From Congeria kusceri (Eukaryota > Mollusca > Bivalvia > Myida > Dreissenidae): 64,000 bases of DNA. The notes beneath the pieces are model-generated. The model ran no database searches, had not been told where the DNA came from, and saw only the letters and a program-made list of their open reading frames with translations. Positions 12,940 to 23,799 of this stretch are shown here, one piece after another. The position numbers and the translations under genes are program-made. Each line of letters starts with the position of its first letter. Positions within the stretch are counted from its first letter, which is position 1. The DNA is taken from positions 20,955,201 to 21,019,200 of the forward strand of contig CM051028.1 of assembly GCA_027627225.1 (NCBI GenBank), in the 5' to 3' direction.

Positions 12940-13229
12940 GACTGTTGGCGGAATCCAACGGTCTTCAGTAGGGTGATCTCGAGAGATTGAATCGCGTGAT
13001 CTACTTTTTGTATATTTGTTCGTATGCAAACTACTTAATGCAAACGCAATACCATGCATAACAGTCAATGTGTCGACAAATCCTGAACGAGACGAAAAAG
13101 CGATTGGAGCGTATAAATTTGAAGGTATCAATTGTTAGTGCTTCGTAGCCTGCAAAGTAAAAAGTAGGTCGCGCTATTTAATCTCTCGAATTTGCCCTAC
13201 TAAAGACCGTTGGCTTCCGCTAACAGTTT
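12940..13229. mobile_element. MITE with long terminal inverted repeats (about 70 bp)
   Basis: The left end ACTGTTGGCGGAATCCAACG and the right end (reverse complement ACTGTTAGCGGAAGCCAACG) continue as inverted repeats through GAGAGATT and CTACTTTTT. The interior is non-coding. A half copy of the same family is at 20939-21140. Confidence 0.8.
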
Positions 13230-13575
13230 AAACAACAGACAAGTGGAAGTCAAAACTTTGGTATCTTGAATCCCAATCTCATTAATATCATCTCTGGAAG
13301 TATAATTATTCGCTGACTGCCAGCGAATTGTTTTGAAGTGACAGTTAGGACTTTAATGCTGATGCAACAATTCCAGCATCCGGGCATGTTTGAGTTTACT
13401 TTTGACACACTATATATGAGACTGTTTTTACCCGCATCGTATATAGATCGACACTATCAGTTATCACTGCTTTTTTAGAAAATTCATTGTTTGCTTTTGG
13501 TTTTAGTTGTGCAATAAAGATAACATGTAGTTATTTTTACATGTAGTGTAAAAAGATCTATTTATAGTTAATTAA

Positions 13576-14088
13576 AACAAGAGGGCCAAAATGGCCCCTG
13601 GTCGCTCACCTGAGATACTGAATCATAGTGGCACATTTCTGTGGAATTATTTATAAAAAAACAACAGATAGTGGTAAAATGATATGTTAATTTTGTCAAT
13701 AAAGCCATATAAGAGCAAACTGCTCTGCCCCTCGGCAGCCATGTTGTTTAATAAATCATAATATGTACATTGAAGGAATTTGAGCAGCATTTCCGTGATG
13801 TTATTTCCAATTCAACCAGTGGTTTCTGACAAGAAGATTTTCTTACAGTTTTAAATAAAGGCATTTAAGGAAAAAGGCCCCGCCCCCTGGCGGCCATATT
13901 TTGGTAGAGAGCCACCCAAGGAACATTCATAACAAGTTTGGTTAATTTCCACCAAACGGTTTCAAAGGAGAATATTGTTTAAGTAAATTGTTGACAACGG
14001 ACGACGACGACCACGGACGACGACGACGGACTCGGAAAACCACTGAACACAAAAGCTCACCCTTGAGCACTTCGTGCTCAGGTGAGCT
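13576..14088. mobile_element. Non-autonomous element with GCTCACCTGAG subterminal inverted repeats
   Basis: It starts AACAAGAGGGCCAAAATGGC, with a GGGCC/GGCCC stem, followed by GCTCACCTGAG at about 13605. It ends with the stem-loop TGAGCACTTCGTGCTCA (14064-14080), then GGTGAGC, the inverse of the left subterminal motif. Subterminal inverted repeats plus a short 3' hairpin resemble non-autonomous Helentron-type elements described in molluscs; that assignment is inference. The middle contains GAC-rich CGACGACGGAC text and no open frame of note. The family is, to my recollection, abundant in bivalves. Confidence 0.75.
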
Positions 14089-14094
14089 ATTACA

Positions 14095-15135
14095 AACAGT
14101 CACTGTGTGCATCCAGTATTTCATAACAGAGGACATACATTCTTGGGTGACCTTAGGTATTGCACTACATGCTCTTTAACTGACCTTTTTTCATAACACG
14201 TAACAATATAATGTCTAAGAATATCACTGATAACCGAAAGTAGGAATTCCATGACACTGTCATTGAACTGGCAACATGTTAACAGTTTTGTAGTCACGAT
14301 CTAGTCATGTCATAATGAGAAAAAAGAACATGCATATAAATCAAAGGCACGTGCATTTGAATTCACTTTCTGTTTCATGAGTGATGTATATCTGTTTAAC
14401 ATTTTGCGAATTTGCGAAGTATTTTTTAAAGCGAATGTTTTCCGGAAAAGTGAAACTTTATCACAAAGAACATATATTATACAGTGCAAACTAAAATTTA
14501 AACATAGATCTACATGTAGTTACTGCAAAGATATAAAATAAATTCCAATCATACTTGTGTATGTCCTTTAAATGTTTATTGGCGGGGCTATAAAAACTCC
14601 ATAAAATATATTAAATTGAGCGTTTCAGTTTATTATCGATTTGAGTGTGTCCTACACATAACATTGAAATTAAGCTGTAATACATAGGTTTACAACCATT
14701 ACCTTTTCGTATAAAACAGGTAATCACCAGTATGTAAAATACACAACATGTAAAGGCGCATTAATGAAATTGAATTTTGTACTTGTGCTAATTTCATTTT
14801 ATTATAGATTGTACGTTTTTACCAAAACAATTGCAATTTTCTTAACATCTTTTGATAAAGAGTTGTTACAAATGTACATGTGATTATTTCGTTCACAATC
14901 AGTCGATTACCTAGAACAATGATTGGGTAATATACGCACACATAAACCCCGTATCACTTTTAGTTACAGACGCGGATCCAGGATTGTTATTTCGTAACTA
15001 TTTAGTAACTGAAAACGGCTTCAAACAAACCGCTTCGGTCTCTCTTACGTGTTGTGATCAAAAAGGAACAATACCAAGGAATGGGTTTGATCATTACAAT
15101 GATTTGATTGACGAACGCTTCACTGGCAACAAAAT
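14095..15135. other. Non-coding stretch
   Basis: No gene, repeat family or RNA gene recognised. Confidence 0.5.
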
Positions 15136-15138
15136 GCA

Positions 15139-15396
15139 TGTGTCGTGGGAAAACCGGGCTTAATGCATGTGCGTAAAGTGTCGTCCCGGATTAGCCTGCG
15201 CAGTCCGCACAGGCTAATCCAGGACGACACTTTCCGCTTGTATGGTTTTTTATGTTATAAGGAAGTCTCTTCTTAACATAAATCCACTGTAGGGGGAAAG
15301 TGTCGTCCCGGATTAGCCTGTGCGGACTGCACAGGCTAAATCGGGACGACACTTTACGCACATGCATTAAGCCCGGTTTTCCCACGACACGCCTCA
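15139..15396. mobile_element. Palindromic MITE, GTCGTGGGAAAACC family, copy 1
   Basis: Starts GTGTCGTGGGAAAACCGGGC and ends with its inverse at about 15378-15396. Inside each end is a second inverted module of the form AAGTGTCGTCC..GGATTAGCCTG..GCACAGGCTAATCC..GGACGACACTTT, so the element folds into two hairpins inside a larger one. About 260 bp, non-coding. Six copies of this family occur in the window. Confidence 0.9.
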
Positions 15397-15550
15397 TATT
15401 TATTAAGACCTTTTCAGGTTTTAAATCGAATGTTGGACATTTTAGAGGGGGCGTACACCGCTTCCGCCCCCACTCAATCCGCGTATGGGTTACCAGCTCT
15501 CTATTTCAGTTGATAAACATGAACATGAACAATGTTCCGATAACCCACGC

Positions 15551-15696
15551 AAAATAGTTTAATATTATTTCATTCGTGGTATTGTCCGTTAAACACCCAT
15601 TATTATTTCTTTATACAACCGGAAAAAATAGTTTAATATAATTTCATTCGTGGTATTGTCCGTTTAAACACACTATTATTTCATTTATACAACCGG
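15551..15696. repeat. Tandem duplication of about 72 bp
   Basis: AATAGTTTAATAT..TTTCATTCGTGGTATTGTCC..CTTTATACAACCGG occurs twice in a row with a few differences. Confidence 0.85.
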
Positions 15697-16388
15697 AACA
15701 AGATTGTGTCCCCAGACGGATAGAAAATACCATGTATGTAAAAGACACATCATCATTTGTTTGTCCTTGAAATAAACTATTTCACCACACCTATTTACAT
15801 GGGCGAATTTTATAACGTGAAGATTCTGTTTAAGAGGGGCTGTCAATTTTTTTCCTAGATTTAATTCGGATCTCTTTCGTTACACACTGACATAAACGTT
15901 TTATATAACATAGAAAACGTCATCATCGACAAAAAACTAGTTTACGGTATTTATCGAATAATGCAAATATATACAATGTATGTTGATACAGACCTGTTTA
16001 TCCTACAGCAACGGCTATATTCAGTTTTGGATTAGAACATAAGAACGGCGCATGCGCCAACAATCAAACTGACTCGTCAAGACGCACAGATACATGTCCA
16101 TAATAGTTTGCTGTGCAGCCAAATATTATTTACGTTTTAAACTTCTCTCTTAATACGCATTTCTCATCATTTATTATAATATTATTTTAAAAATTTACTG
16201 ACATCATTTAGAATAAATGCATGGTAATTTTACGTTATAAATTTCATAAAAAATCGTACCGTCCCTCTTTAACAACTAAACATATAGCCGGATATAACGT
16301 GCCGTTTCCCACAAATAAAATGCAGATTACAATGAAATCGAAAATACATACTACATTCACATATACGATCTGGACACGTTGTGCAACA

Positions 16389-16920
16389 TTAAAGGGACCT
16401 GTTCACAGATTGGCCAATTGCCAATTGTCAATTTTTTGTCATAGATCCCAAAAATAAAAATACATTATATATAAACAATTGATATAACACCACTGACACA
16501 GAAATACATTGGAAATATAGTGTCGTTTATGAAAAATTATCAGGTGAAATGGATACAATTATAAAGCGTCTTAACGCTTTTCATCGGTATTTGGAAAACA
16601 CATGTATCACTTACATAGTGTTAAACATTCACCACCATGTGCATGTCAGAATGGCCGAGCGGTTAAGGCGAACTACTTTTGATCCCGGCGGTCGTAATCA
16701 CTTACATAGAGTTAAAAATTCACCACCATGTGTATAAGTCAGAATGGCCGAGCTGTTAAGGCGAAATATTTTTGACCCCGGCGGTCGCAGGTTCGAGTCC
16801 CGGCGAATGCAAATCTTTTAATTATCTTTTTTTATTTAAATAATATATGTTTTTGGTTAGTCCAACTGCTTTAGTTTCTGCATTTAATACATTAAATGGC
16901 ATTTTTAATTTTTACTACCG
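16389..16920. mobile_element. TTAA-AGGGACCTGTTCAC element with tRNA-like core, copy 1 (3' end lost)
   Basis: Begins TTAAAGGGACCTGTTCAC, the same end as the complete copy at 25.7 kb, then shares TTGCCAATTG, GAAATATAGTGTCGTTTA and AACGCTTTTCATCGG with the copy at 18.2 kb. The tRNA-like portion is tandemly duplicated (units of about 91 bp, 16609-16699 and 16700-16790). The 3' part shares TTAGTCCA.CTGCTTTAGTTT with its relatives and then fades without a recognisable right terminal repeat. Confidence 0.75.
16649..16811 (+). tRNA. Two tRNA-like promoter modules (Leu/Ser type), not functional tRNA
   Basis: GTCAGAATGGCCGAGCGGTT at 16649 and a second copy at 16739 match the 5' half and A box of class II (Leu/Ser) tRNAs. 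The second copy is followed by the B box GGTTCGAGTCC at 16792-16802. The anticodon arm and variable arm do not fold normally, and the first copy lacks the B box. I therefore read them as pol III promoter parts of a mobile element, not as tRNA genes. Confidence 0.6.
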
Positions 16921-17793
16921 CGAATTTGGAGCTAAATAATTTCAACGCGTACTACGCAAATATATTGCCGTTTATTGTATCGTTCATAAGATATTATTAC
17001 GCTACGGTCAAATGAAATTAATTAAAACATAAATAAAAAATTAAACATTAACATTTATTTATTTTTCAATCCACAAAGTTTTATCACGATTCACCATAAA
17101 AGTGCTATAATTCAAAACTTAATAACTGAATTGAAATACAAACTGAAACGTTTATGTTATTAAATATATTTTTTTAACAGCAAACTTGTCGGAAAAATAA
17201 TACCCGTAATTATCAATGACACAATGTACTCCTGTTTTGCATGTTTTTCATATTTGTATATAAACTGGGTTTCTTTGTGCATGAAAATGAACGTTTTTGA
17301 ATAAAGAAGAATGCGCGTGCAACTTTTGAAATATTTTCCACAAACACATTATTTGTCTACATGTTTATGTTTCCTTGTTGCATTAATACATTATTTAACT
17401 GAAATTATAAATTATCAATTTGAAATGAGCATTTTGCAATAATAATCATAGTAATAATAATAATAAAAAAAAAAATAATAATAATAAAAAAATAGTAAAA
17501 AAATTATTTATTTTAAGGTCTACTCACGTTTGTAAACATACTCCTTCTACATGCACACGTCTATATGACAGCTGATTAAAACACGTATACTTATACATTA
17601 CATATATAGATCTAGATATGTATGCACGTTAACTGGGACAAAATTACACGGTATCCCATATAATGATTGTCCAACACAAGCAAGATAACGCTAAAAGGAA
17701 GTTTAAATGACTTTAAACGAACGCCTGTAGATCTGTTCAGTATGCGCATGTTGAAATAGTGTTAATGAATATTTCGCAAAACGCTACCGTCAT

Positions 17794-18027
17794 TAGGCCC
17801 CCCCCCCCCAAAAAAAAAATAGTCCCGTTTTTGGTCTCCCGACCGACCCTTTACTTTTGCTCCCGACCCTACATATTTTTGGTCCAAAAATAATAAAGAC
17901 TGTAAAAGACTGTTACCTTGTACAACACACACCATTCTCCCATCATAAAACAAATCCCTACCTACCTACCTACCCTTATTTTTTGGGGCAGGAGACCAGA
18001 AACGGAACTAATTTTTTTGTTGGCCTA
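17794..18027. mobile_element. MITE with TAGGCC termini
   Basis: The left end TAGGCC followed by poly-C/poly-A, TAGTCCCGTTTTTGGTCTCC, and the right end (reverse complement ATAGGCC..TTAGTTCCGTTTCTGGTCTCC) are inverted repeats of about 45 bp. The centre is non-coding and about 140 bp long. Confidence 0.7.
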
Positions 18028-18162
18028 TACAAACTCTATATAAAAGGCACATATATATTTTTTATAATGTATATTACGTTCAAGAAATATATACGATAAA
18101 GTATATATTGCAATTCTTGCGATATATAAATCGTAGTATGTGCCCGGTGGATTAGTGTTCTC

Positions 18163-18710
18163 TTAAAGGGACCTGTTCACAGATTGGCAAATTGACTATT
18201 TTAGATTTTGGTCAAAGATAACAAATTTTTTTTTATAATATAAACAACGAAATATATAGGAAATATAGTGTTGTTTAGAAATAATCATCAAACGAAATGG
18301 GTAAAATTATAAAATGTTTGTAACGCTTTTCATCGGTATTTAGGTTCGAGCCTCGGCGAAGACAACTTTTTTAATGTATACCCTTTTCCTTACTTAATAT
18401 TTGTTATTTGTTAGTCCAGGGCTTGTATTTATAAAGAATCTTAGTCGAAAATTAAGAAAAATCTTAAAATTCTCAAATTTAATAACTGGATTTTCTGACA
18501 AAGTAATGCATTTCTGGAAGATTTTGACACACCATTACAATATAATTCAAAGTGTATTAATATCTAGCATTAGTCATGCAAAGCACTTTTAAACACAAAT
18601 TCTAATGTTGACTTATGTTCAACTTAAGTTAAAAATGTCTTAAGAATCTTTATTAATATGGGTCCAGATGCTTTAGTTTTTGAAGTTAAGACGTTTAATG
18701 TAATTTTAAT
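18163..18710. mobile_element. TTAA-AGGGACCTGTTCAC element, copy 2, interrupted
   Basis: Begins TTAAAGGGACCTGTTCACAG. It aligns with the 16.4 kb copy through GAAATATAGTGTTGTTTA and AACGCTTTTCATCGG, then retains only the B-box half (GGTTCGAGCCTCGGCG, about 18343-18358) of the tRNA-like part. The right portion TTAGTCCAG//ATGCTTTAGTTTT is split by a 242-bp insertion at 18420-18661. The right terminal repeat is not recognisable. Confidence 0.75.
18420..18661. mobile_element. MITE nested in the TTAA element; 6-bp target duplication
   Basis: Flanked by GTCCAG on both sides (18414-18419 and 18662-18667). Ends are imperfect inverted repeats (left TTGTATTTATAAAGAATCTTAG; right reverse complement CATATTAATAAAGATTCTTAAG). 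The related copies at 16.4 and 25.7 kb read straight through this position (TTAGTCCAGATGCTTTA in the latter), so they show the empty site. Non-coding. Confidence 0.8.
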
Positions 18711-19049
18711 GATAAAATAAATAATAAAATAATAATATATGCAAGCATGTATGTAGGACAACATTTGTAAATATGGTTTCACATTAACAGAACATGCAAA
18801 TTTGGACAACAAGTTCTGTTAATTACTAGTATAGAATGGTTAGGTGTCTCCTGTGCTATTTGTACAAGTTGGTTTCAAGTCATATTGCTGTTCAAGTGTG
18901 TATTGGTGCACAATAGCTGATACAAACAAAAACGTATAAAAATTGTAAACGCTTAAACGTTATACTCGTACATTGTATATAACTCACGTACAACAAATTT
19001 GGCGGAGTACTGTAACTTTAACCGTATACAGGTGTCAAGTAACATAAGT

Positions 19050-19270
19050 GTCATTGGACATACGACATGGACATAATTGTGATATATTGACTGTCTTTGA
19101 ATGAATAGCTCTATCACGTAATGTTCGATTTTTTAAAAAGGTAAACCACTGCTTTGGGATATCCCAATGATTGGAGATTATTTATAATTCCGTTCCGAGA
19201 AAACTCGACTTGCAATGAATTCACCGCCAACAGCAATTTTTACACATGTGTGCATGAATATAACGATTAG
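19050..19270. repeat. Dispersed duplicate, copy 1 (partner at 20.33-20.61 kb)
   Basis: Shares GGTAAACCA, TATTTATAA.TC.GTTCCGA, GACTTGCAATGAATTCACC and further scattered text with 20330-20610, in the same order and orientation. The copies are about 1.25 kb apart and clearly diverged. Confidence 0.65.
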
Positions 19271-19382
19271 ATAATGAGCAAAGAATGCAAAGAGAATCTT
19301 GCAAATATACACAAAGGATGACTCAAATAGCGCAACTTGACTAACGTTATCAAGTTAGAATGACCGCCTAAATCCTTTGCAT

Positions 19383-19440
19383 AGAACAGAACAGAACAGA
19401 ACAGAACAGAACTGAACAGAACATGTGTTTTATTATGACT
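19383..19440 (-). repeat. AGAAC pentanucleotide repeat with reverse AATAAAA, LINE-tail like
   Basis: On the reverse strand this reads AATAAAACACATGTTCTG followed by repeated TTCTG. The LINE 3' end at 24.36-24.40 kb has the same AATAAAA then TTCTG arrangement on the + strand. Confidence 0.55.
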
Positions 19441-19706
19441 TGCACAATGTACATCGTCCATATAACAATACCAACAAAAGATAATAGCAAATTAAGTCAC
19501 GTTATACTCAATGTATGAATAAATTCGGTATATATATTATCATATATCTTTATATGGAATATACATGAAAACATAGTAGCACACTATCCTACGTACGATT
19601 TATTTAGATGCGTTAAAAATTCGTAATACTCTTGAGTTTTATTACATATATTATATATGCATACTGAAGTGGGTGGTGCCAAAGGAAAATCACTCCTGTT
19701 CTCGTT

Positions 19707-20001
19707 TTAAAGGGACAGTTTCACAGTTGTTTTGCTGTGAGAAATAATTTGCTAAAACTGATTTTTCCGGTTCTATTATATATTTATTGTTAATATTTTT
19801 AGGATTGAAAAGCACACGTTTGACGAATATCTGTTATTTTTCGATAAAAAAAGCTACGTGGTAGACATACCCTAGTCAAAAGAATGATGTTTTGCAACCA
19901 AAACAGCATAACAGACAAAACATTTTTCTAGATTCTACACGTTTTTGTTTAAAATTCCATTTTTAGTGAAATATTCTTCCAACCCCAAACTGTCTCCTTA
20001 A
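19707..20001. mobile_element. MITE with TTAA target sites, AGGGACAGTTTCAC ends
   Basis: TTAA (19707-19710) precedes AGGGACAGTTTCAC, and AAACTGTCTCC precedes TTAA (19998-20001). The ends are inverted repeats, and TTAA on both sides is the target preference of piggyBac-type transposases. The interior of about 287 bp is non-coding. The ends resemble, but differ from, the tRNA-containing family (AGGGACCTGTTCAC). Confidence 0.7.
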
Positions 20002-20329
20002 ACCGATGTCTCGTCAAGTGTGCTACAATTATCGAATAACAAATACTACTATTGATTTACTAATACTTTAATACTAAAATACTGGAAAAAGTGTGTATTT
20101 AATGAACAATATTCATGTTTTAAAGTGGAATACGGCGCATTTTCCTAATTTATTGTTTATCTAATTAACCCACAATATCGAAAATTCAGCTGAGAGTGTA
20201 ATTTTTGTTTAATGTGTGGATATATCCTATCCAGCCGTGCTTTCCGACTGTAATAAAGAATCTAACAAAATATGATCGGGTACGCTTTCGTTGCAAATTG
20301 TTTATCCCGAAACTCATTGCTAGGACCTT

Positions 20330-20610
20330 TATGACTCGTCATTTGACATGAACATTTGCTTTGTGAACTTAATTGTATTGGTGATGATTTAACATAATAC
20401 TTTTGATGTATTGATCTTCTGTGAATGTAAATCATGTTTTGTGGGATTTTTTTTAAAGGTAAACCAAAGTTTTGGGGTACATATTATTTATAAATCTGTT
20501 CCGATAAGGTATGACTTGCAATGAATTCACCACCCACAACAACTTTCACACCAGCAATTGTACATGTTAAGAAAAGTCTAACATAATGACTAAAGAAAAT
20601 GAACGAGCTT
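20330..20610. repeat. Dispersed duplicate, copy 2 (partner at 19.05-19.27 kb)
   Basis: Contains GGTAAACCA, TTATTTATAAATCTGTTCCG and GACTTGCAATGAATTCACC, matching the earlier copy in order. Confidence 0.65.
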
Positions 20611-20938
20611 TTTACAAATCGACACAATGGTGAAATAAATACAGCAGATGGAAAAAAAGAAATTTGGAATGACCACCCGGAACACTTTGCAAACTTAAAT
20701 GGGTTGGTGGCAGGGGACATTCAGACATATATAGCTCAATTTAACCAATGCCACCTGTATTTTAGTTATCATATAACTAAAATACATTAAGTGAAAGCAT
20801 CGCCGCGACAATAAGGCAACGAAAGAGAACAGCAAACATTACAACAAAATAAAGATCTTTGTTTACAAAAAATTAATAGAAATAATAAATTATCGTTATT
20901 TAATAGTCATAATTTTAACCGGAATGTTTACTTTCAAG

Positions 20939-21140
20939 ATTGTTGGCGGAAGCAAGCTTTTAGTAGGGCGATTTCGAGGGATTCAATCGCGTGAGCTACT
21001 TTTTACTTTGCAGGCTACGAAGCACTAACAATCGATACTCCCAAGTTTATACGCTCCAGCGTCTATTTCGGCCCTTTCAGGGCTAGTCGACACGTAGACT
21101 GTTATGCATATTATTGAGTTTGTATTAAGTAGTTTGCATA
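20939..21140. mobile_element. Half copy of the MITE at 12.94-13.23 kb
   Basis: Begins TTGTTGGCGGAAGC and follows the right half of the family in reverse complement (GTAGGGCGATTTCGAGGGATT, then TTTGCAGGCTACGAAGCACT). It stops at TAGTTTGCATACAAAC, where the family match passes into a 40-bp tandem repeat; the other terminal inverted repeat is missing. Confidence 0.75.
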
Positions 21141-21260
21141 CAAACCCCTATATCTACCAATATGGTGAAGGTAGGGAGTACAAACCCCTATATCTACCAA
21201 TATGGTGAAGGTAGGGAGTACAAACCCCTATATCTACCAATATGGTGAAGGTAGGGAATA
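21141..21260. repeat. 40-bp tandem repeat, three copies
   Basis: Units start CAAACCCCTATATCTACCAA at 21141, 21181 and 21221 and are nearly identical. Each unit contains a small palindrome (CTACC..GGTAG). The first base of the array coincides with the break point of the MITE half copy. Confidence 0.95.
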
Positions 21261-21295
21261 CAACAATGAGCAGATCGATTTTGTCTTGTGTTAAA

Positions 21296-21666
21296 TTATA
21301 TTGCAGACATCCTTTTACATTTAAACAAATGTGTCCTTTCGGTTAGACAATTTTTGCACTCTATATCCCTTGAGTTTGGTTTCTTTTCTTTGATCGCCAA
21401 CAGTCTTTCTACTCTATCAGCTGTTTGATTTCTAGTTGTTGATAATTCGAACATGTTCTTCACAAACATATCTTTCGAGATACACACCATTGGACATTCA
21501 CATGCGATATCGGCAATAGGAATCTAATCTTACAAAATATCGTCCGGTATCTCTTTTTTGCAAATTGTTTTAAACAAATCAGATATGATTCAGCCACTAT
21601 AGAGGGAGCTTCTAGTTGACATCTTCTAATATCACTACTTCTTGAAATACCTTGGATAAATGCCAA
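21296..21666 (-). pseudogene. Possible unrecognised coding relic
   Basis: Two overlapping reverse-strand open frames of 64 and 68 codons have normal-looking composition (for example SSDIRRCQLEAPSIVAES and NMFELSTTRNQTADRVERLL) and would join with one frame change near 21500. I do not recognise a family. They may be a broken exon, part of a transposon, or chance. Confidence 0.2.
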
Positions 21667-22095
21667 ACAGATGTTCCCGACCGATTAATTGGATTGGATA
21701 AATTGAATAAAAGTATCTTCCAATGAGAGTTTGCCAACAGCTAGTCTGGTACCATTTTAAACAGTAGTATAAGGTGAATCATTTAAACTAACCGCTACCG
21801 TATTTATGTGAATAACATAGGATACAAAAGTCTCCTTCACAATATGATTTGTAGTATCGCTTCAACATTTCAATACAAACATGATAAGACCGGAAAATTT
21901 GTTCGCAGTAACGCACCTTCGTAGCATCGCGAATTTGCAGTATCGCATCTTTTTGTAGTTAAAATTATAACGAAAACGGACTAGACCGGCAGCCTTATTC
22001 GTAGTACCCCGTCATTTCGGAGAATCGCGATTCGCAGTATCGCGTTTTGACCGTATTTAAGTATTTGGCCCAACATATACTAAACGGGGTCAATG

Positions 22096-22212
22096 AAGTC
22101 TCTTCAATGCATAAATCCATTGTAGGCGGAAAGTGCCGTCCCGAATTAGCCTGTGCAGATCGGAACGACACTTTATGCAGATGCATTCAGCCGGGGTTTC
22201 CCAAGACACGCG
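22096..22212. mobile_element. GTCGTGGGAAAACC MITE, truncated copy 2
   Basis: Only the right half remains: GAAGTCTCTTC, AATCCATTGTAGGCGGAAAG, GTGCCGTCCCGAATTAGCC, then the end GGGGTTTCCCAAGACACGCG. Left half absent. Confidence 0.85.
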
Positions 22213-22219
22213 TCATATA

Positions 22220-23440
22220 TTCAAGTCACGTAAATCAAATAAGCTTCTCTAGACGCATTTACGACACGTTACGTGTCAACTGTACAAGTATTTAGTTTCA
22301 TGTATATTTATATTAAAAGTAAAACAAAAGACGGGAAACAAATGACTTTGATACAGTTTTGCATAGTTGTATACAATAGTTACCACAAAATCATATTATT
22401 TTGCGGTGTCTAAATTTCGCATTCTTAAAAAACGGCCTCTATGCGTGGTACTAAGGTTCACGCATGTTTATTTTATTTGTATGTATAATTTACCAATCAT
22501 GCGATATTAAAACCATACATGCATTTTACTTTTTCTTTCCGCAACTTGCGTTCTGTCGCAAATAACCTTTAATATAATTATGCGCTTACAATAAAATGTA
22601 AATTGTCCAAAGGATAAACGAAAAAAAAAACTGCTAAATCGGACAAGTTTATAGACAACAAACACAAAAATGTACGATAAACATCTCCATGTGTCGTATT
22701 AAACTAAATAAATAAATGACATATTTACGCAGGGCCTTTCGTTCGTACGCAATATTCGCGAAAGTTGGACCACCGCGAAATGAAACGAGTTTACATTGTA
22801 AAACTATGAACCAGATTTTAAGAAGTTTTTGTTTCACTTAAATATGAACATAAACAGTAAATTATGAGTCATATAATATTCAAAGAAATCAATGTATTCG
22901 TAAAATCGAGCGTTTATACAAACGCCTCAATGACGACTTGCTCACACAACTAAAACGGTATTAGGCTGAACGTTGCTGACATAATTACAATGTTATAAAG
23001 TCAAAAAATATTCATGACACATATTTTTGTTATCAGGATCGCATTCTAAATACAATGAGGTCTTTGTTTTACTCGCATGTAGCTTTTAATATATGTTTGG
23101 AAACCGAACAATGTAGTGACTTGCTTTAGGTGTTCCTGAAAATTGCACGTTTTCGTATCAGTCAAAGGGCGCTAAACTAAAGTCACTGACAATTCATATA
23201 TGACTAAGACGCTAAATTTACGGCCAGAGGGTTTTGTTTTAGTTTATCAGACATTTTGGCAAACCGTCAAGTCCGTCTGCGGAAGTAAAATAAAATTAGA
23301 AATAAAAGTATAAATTATAAACACATTTTTTCGCAATACACATGACAATATAAATAATAATTCAATGCAACGTTTGTTATATAAACATGCGTATAAAATC
23401 AATATGTTTTACGTTGAATTATTATATTTGACAGTGTAGA
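22220..23440. other. Non-coding stretch
   Basis: No gene or named repeat recognised. Confidence 0.5.
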
Positions 23441-23454
23441 AATGTGTATGATCT

Positions 23455-23735
23455 CGTTACGACACAACAGTCATTATAACGACTATGTAACTCGTACTTA
23501 CGACTGTGTAAGTAGTACCTACGACTATGTAAGTAGTACTTAAGACTACGTAATTCGTACTTACGACTATGCAATTCGTAAAAACGCCTTAGCTATGTCG
23601 TTATTACGAATATGTAACTCGAACAAAATACTATGTAACTGGTAATGTGTCTTTATCTCGTGATTACGACTTAATAACACTGTAGTTACGACTTAGTAAT
23701 TACGGCCTAATAACTCGTTATTACGAGATAAAAAC
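23455..23735. repeat. Degenerate tandem repeat of about 22-25 bp
   Basis: Loose repetition of TACGACTATGTAACTCGTAC-like units with drifting length, about ten copies. Confidence 0.75.
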
Positions 23736-23799
23736 ATTTCAAATCTTGCACCAGGAAGCTTACATACATTCTTGCAAGATTGGTATAATATTGCTACAC

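Noticed and set aside
16649..16811. tRNA-Leu or tRNA-Ser genes
   Set aside because: A and B boxes are present but the anticodon and variable arms do not fold, and the modules recur inside TIR elements.
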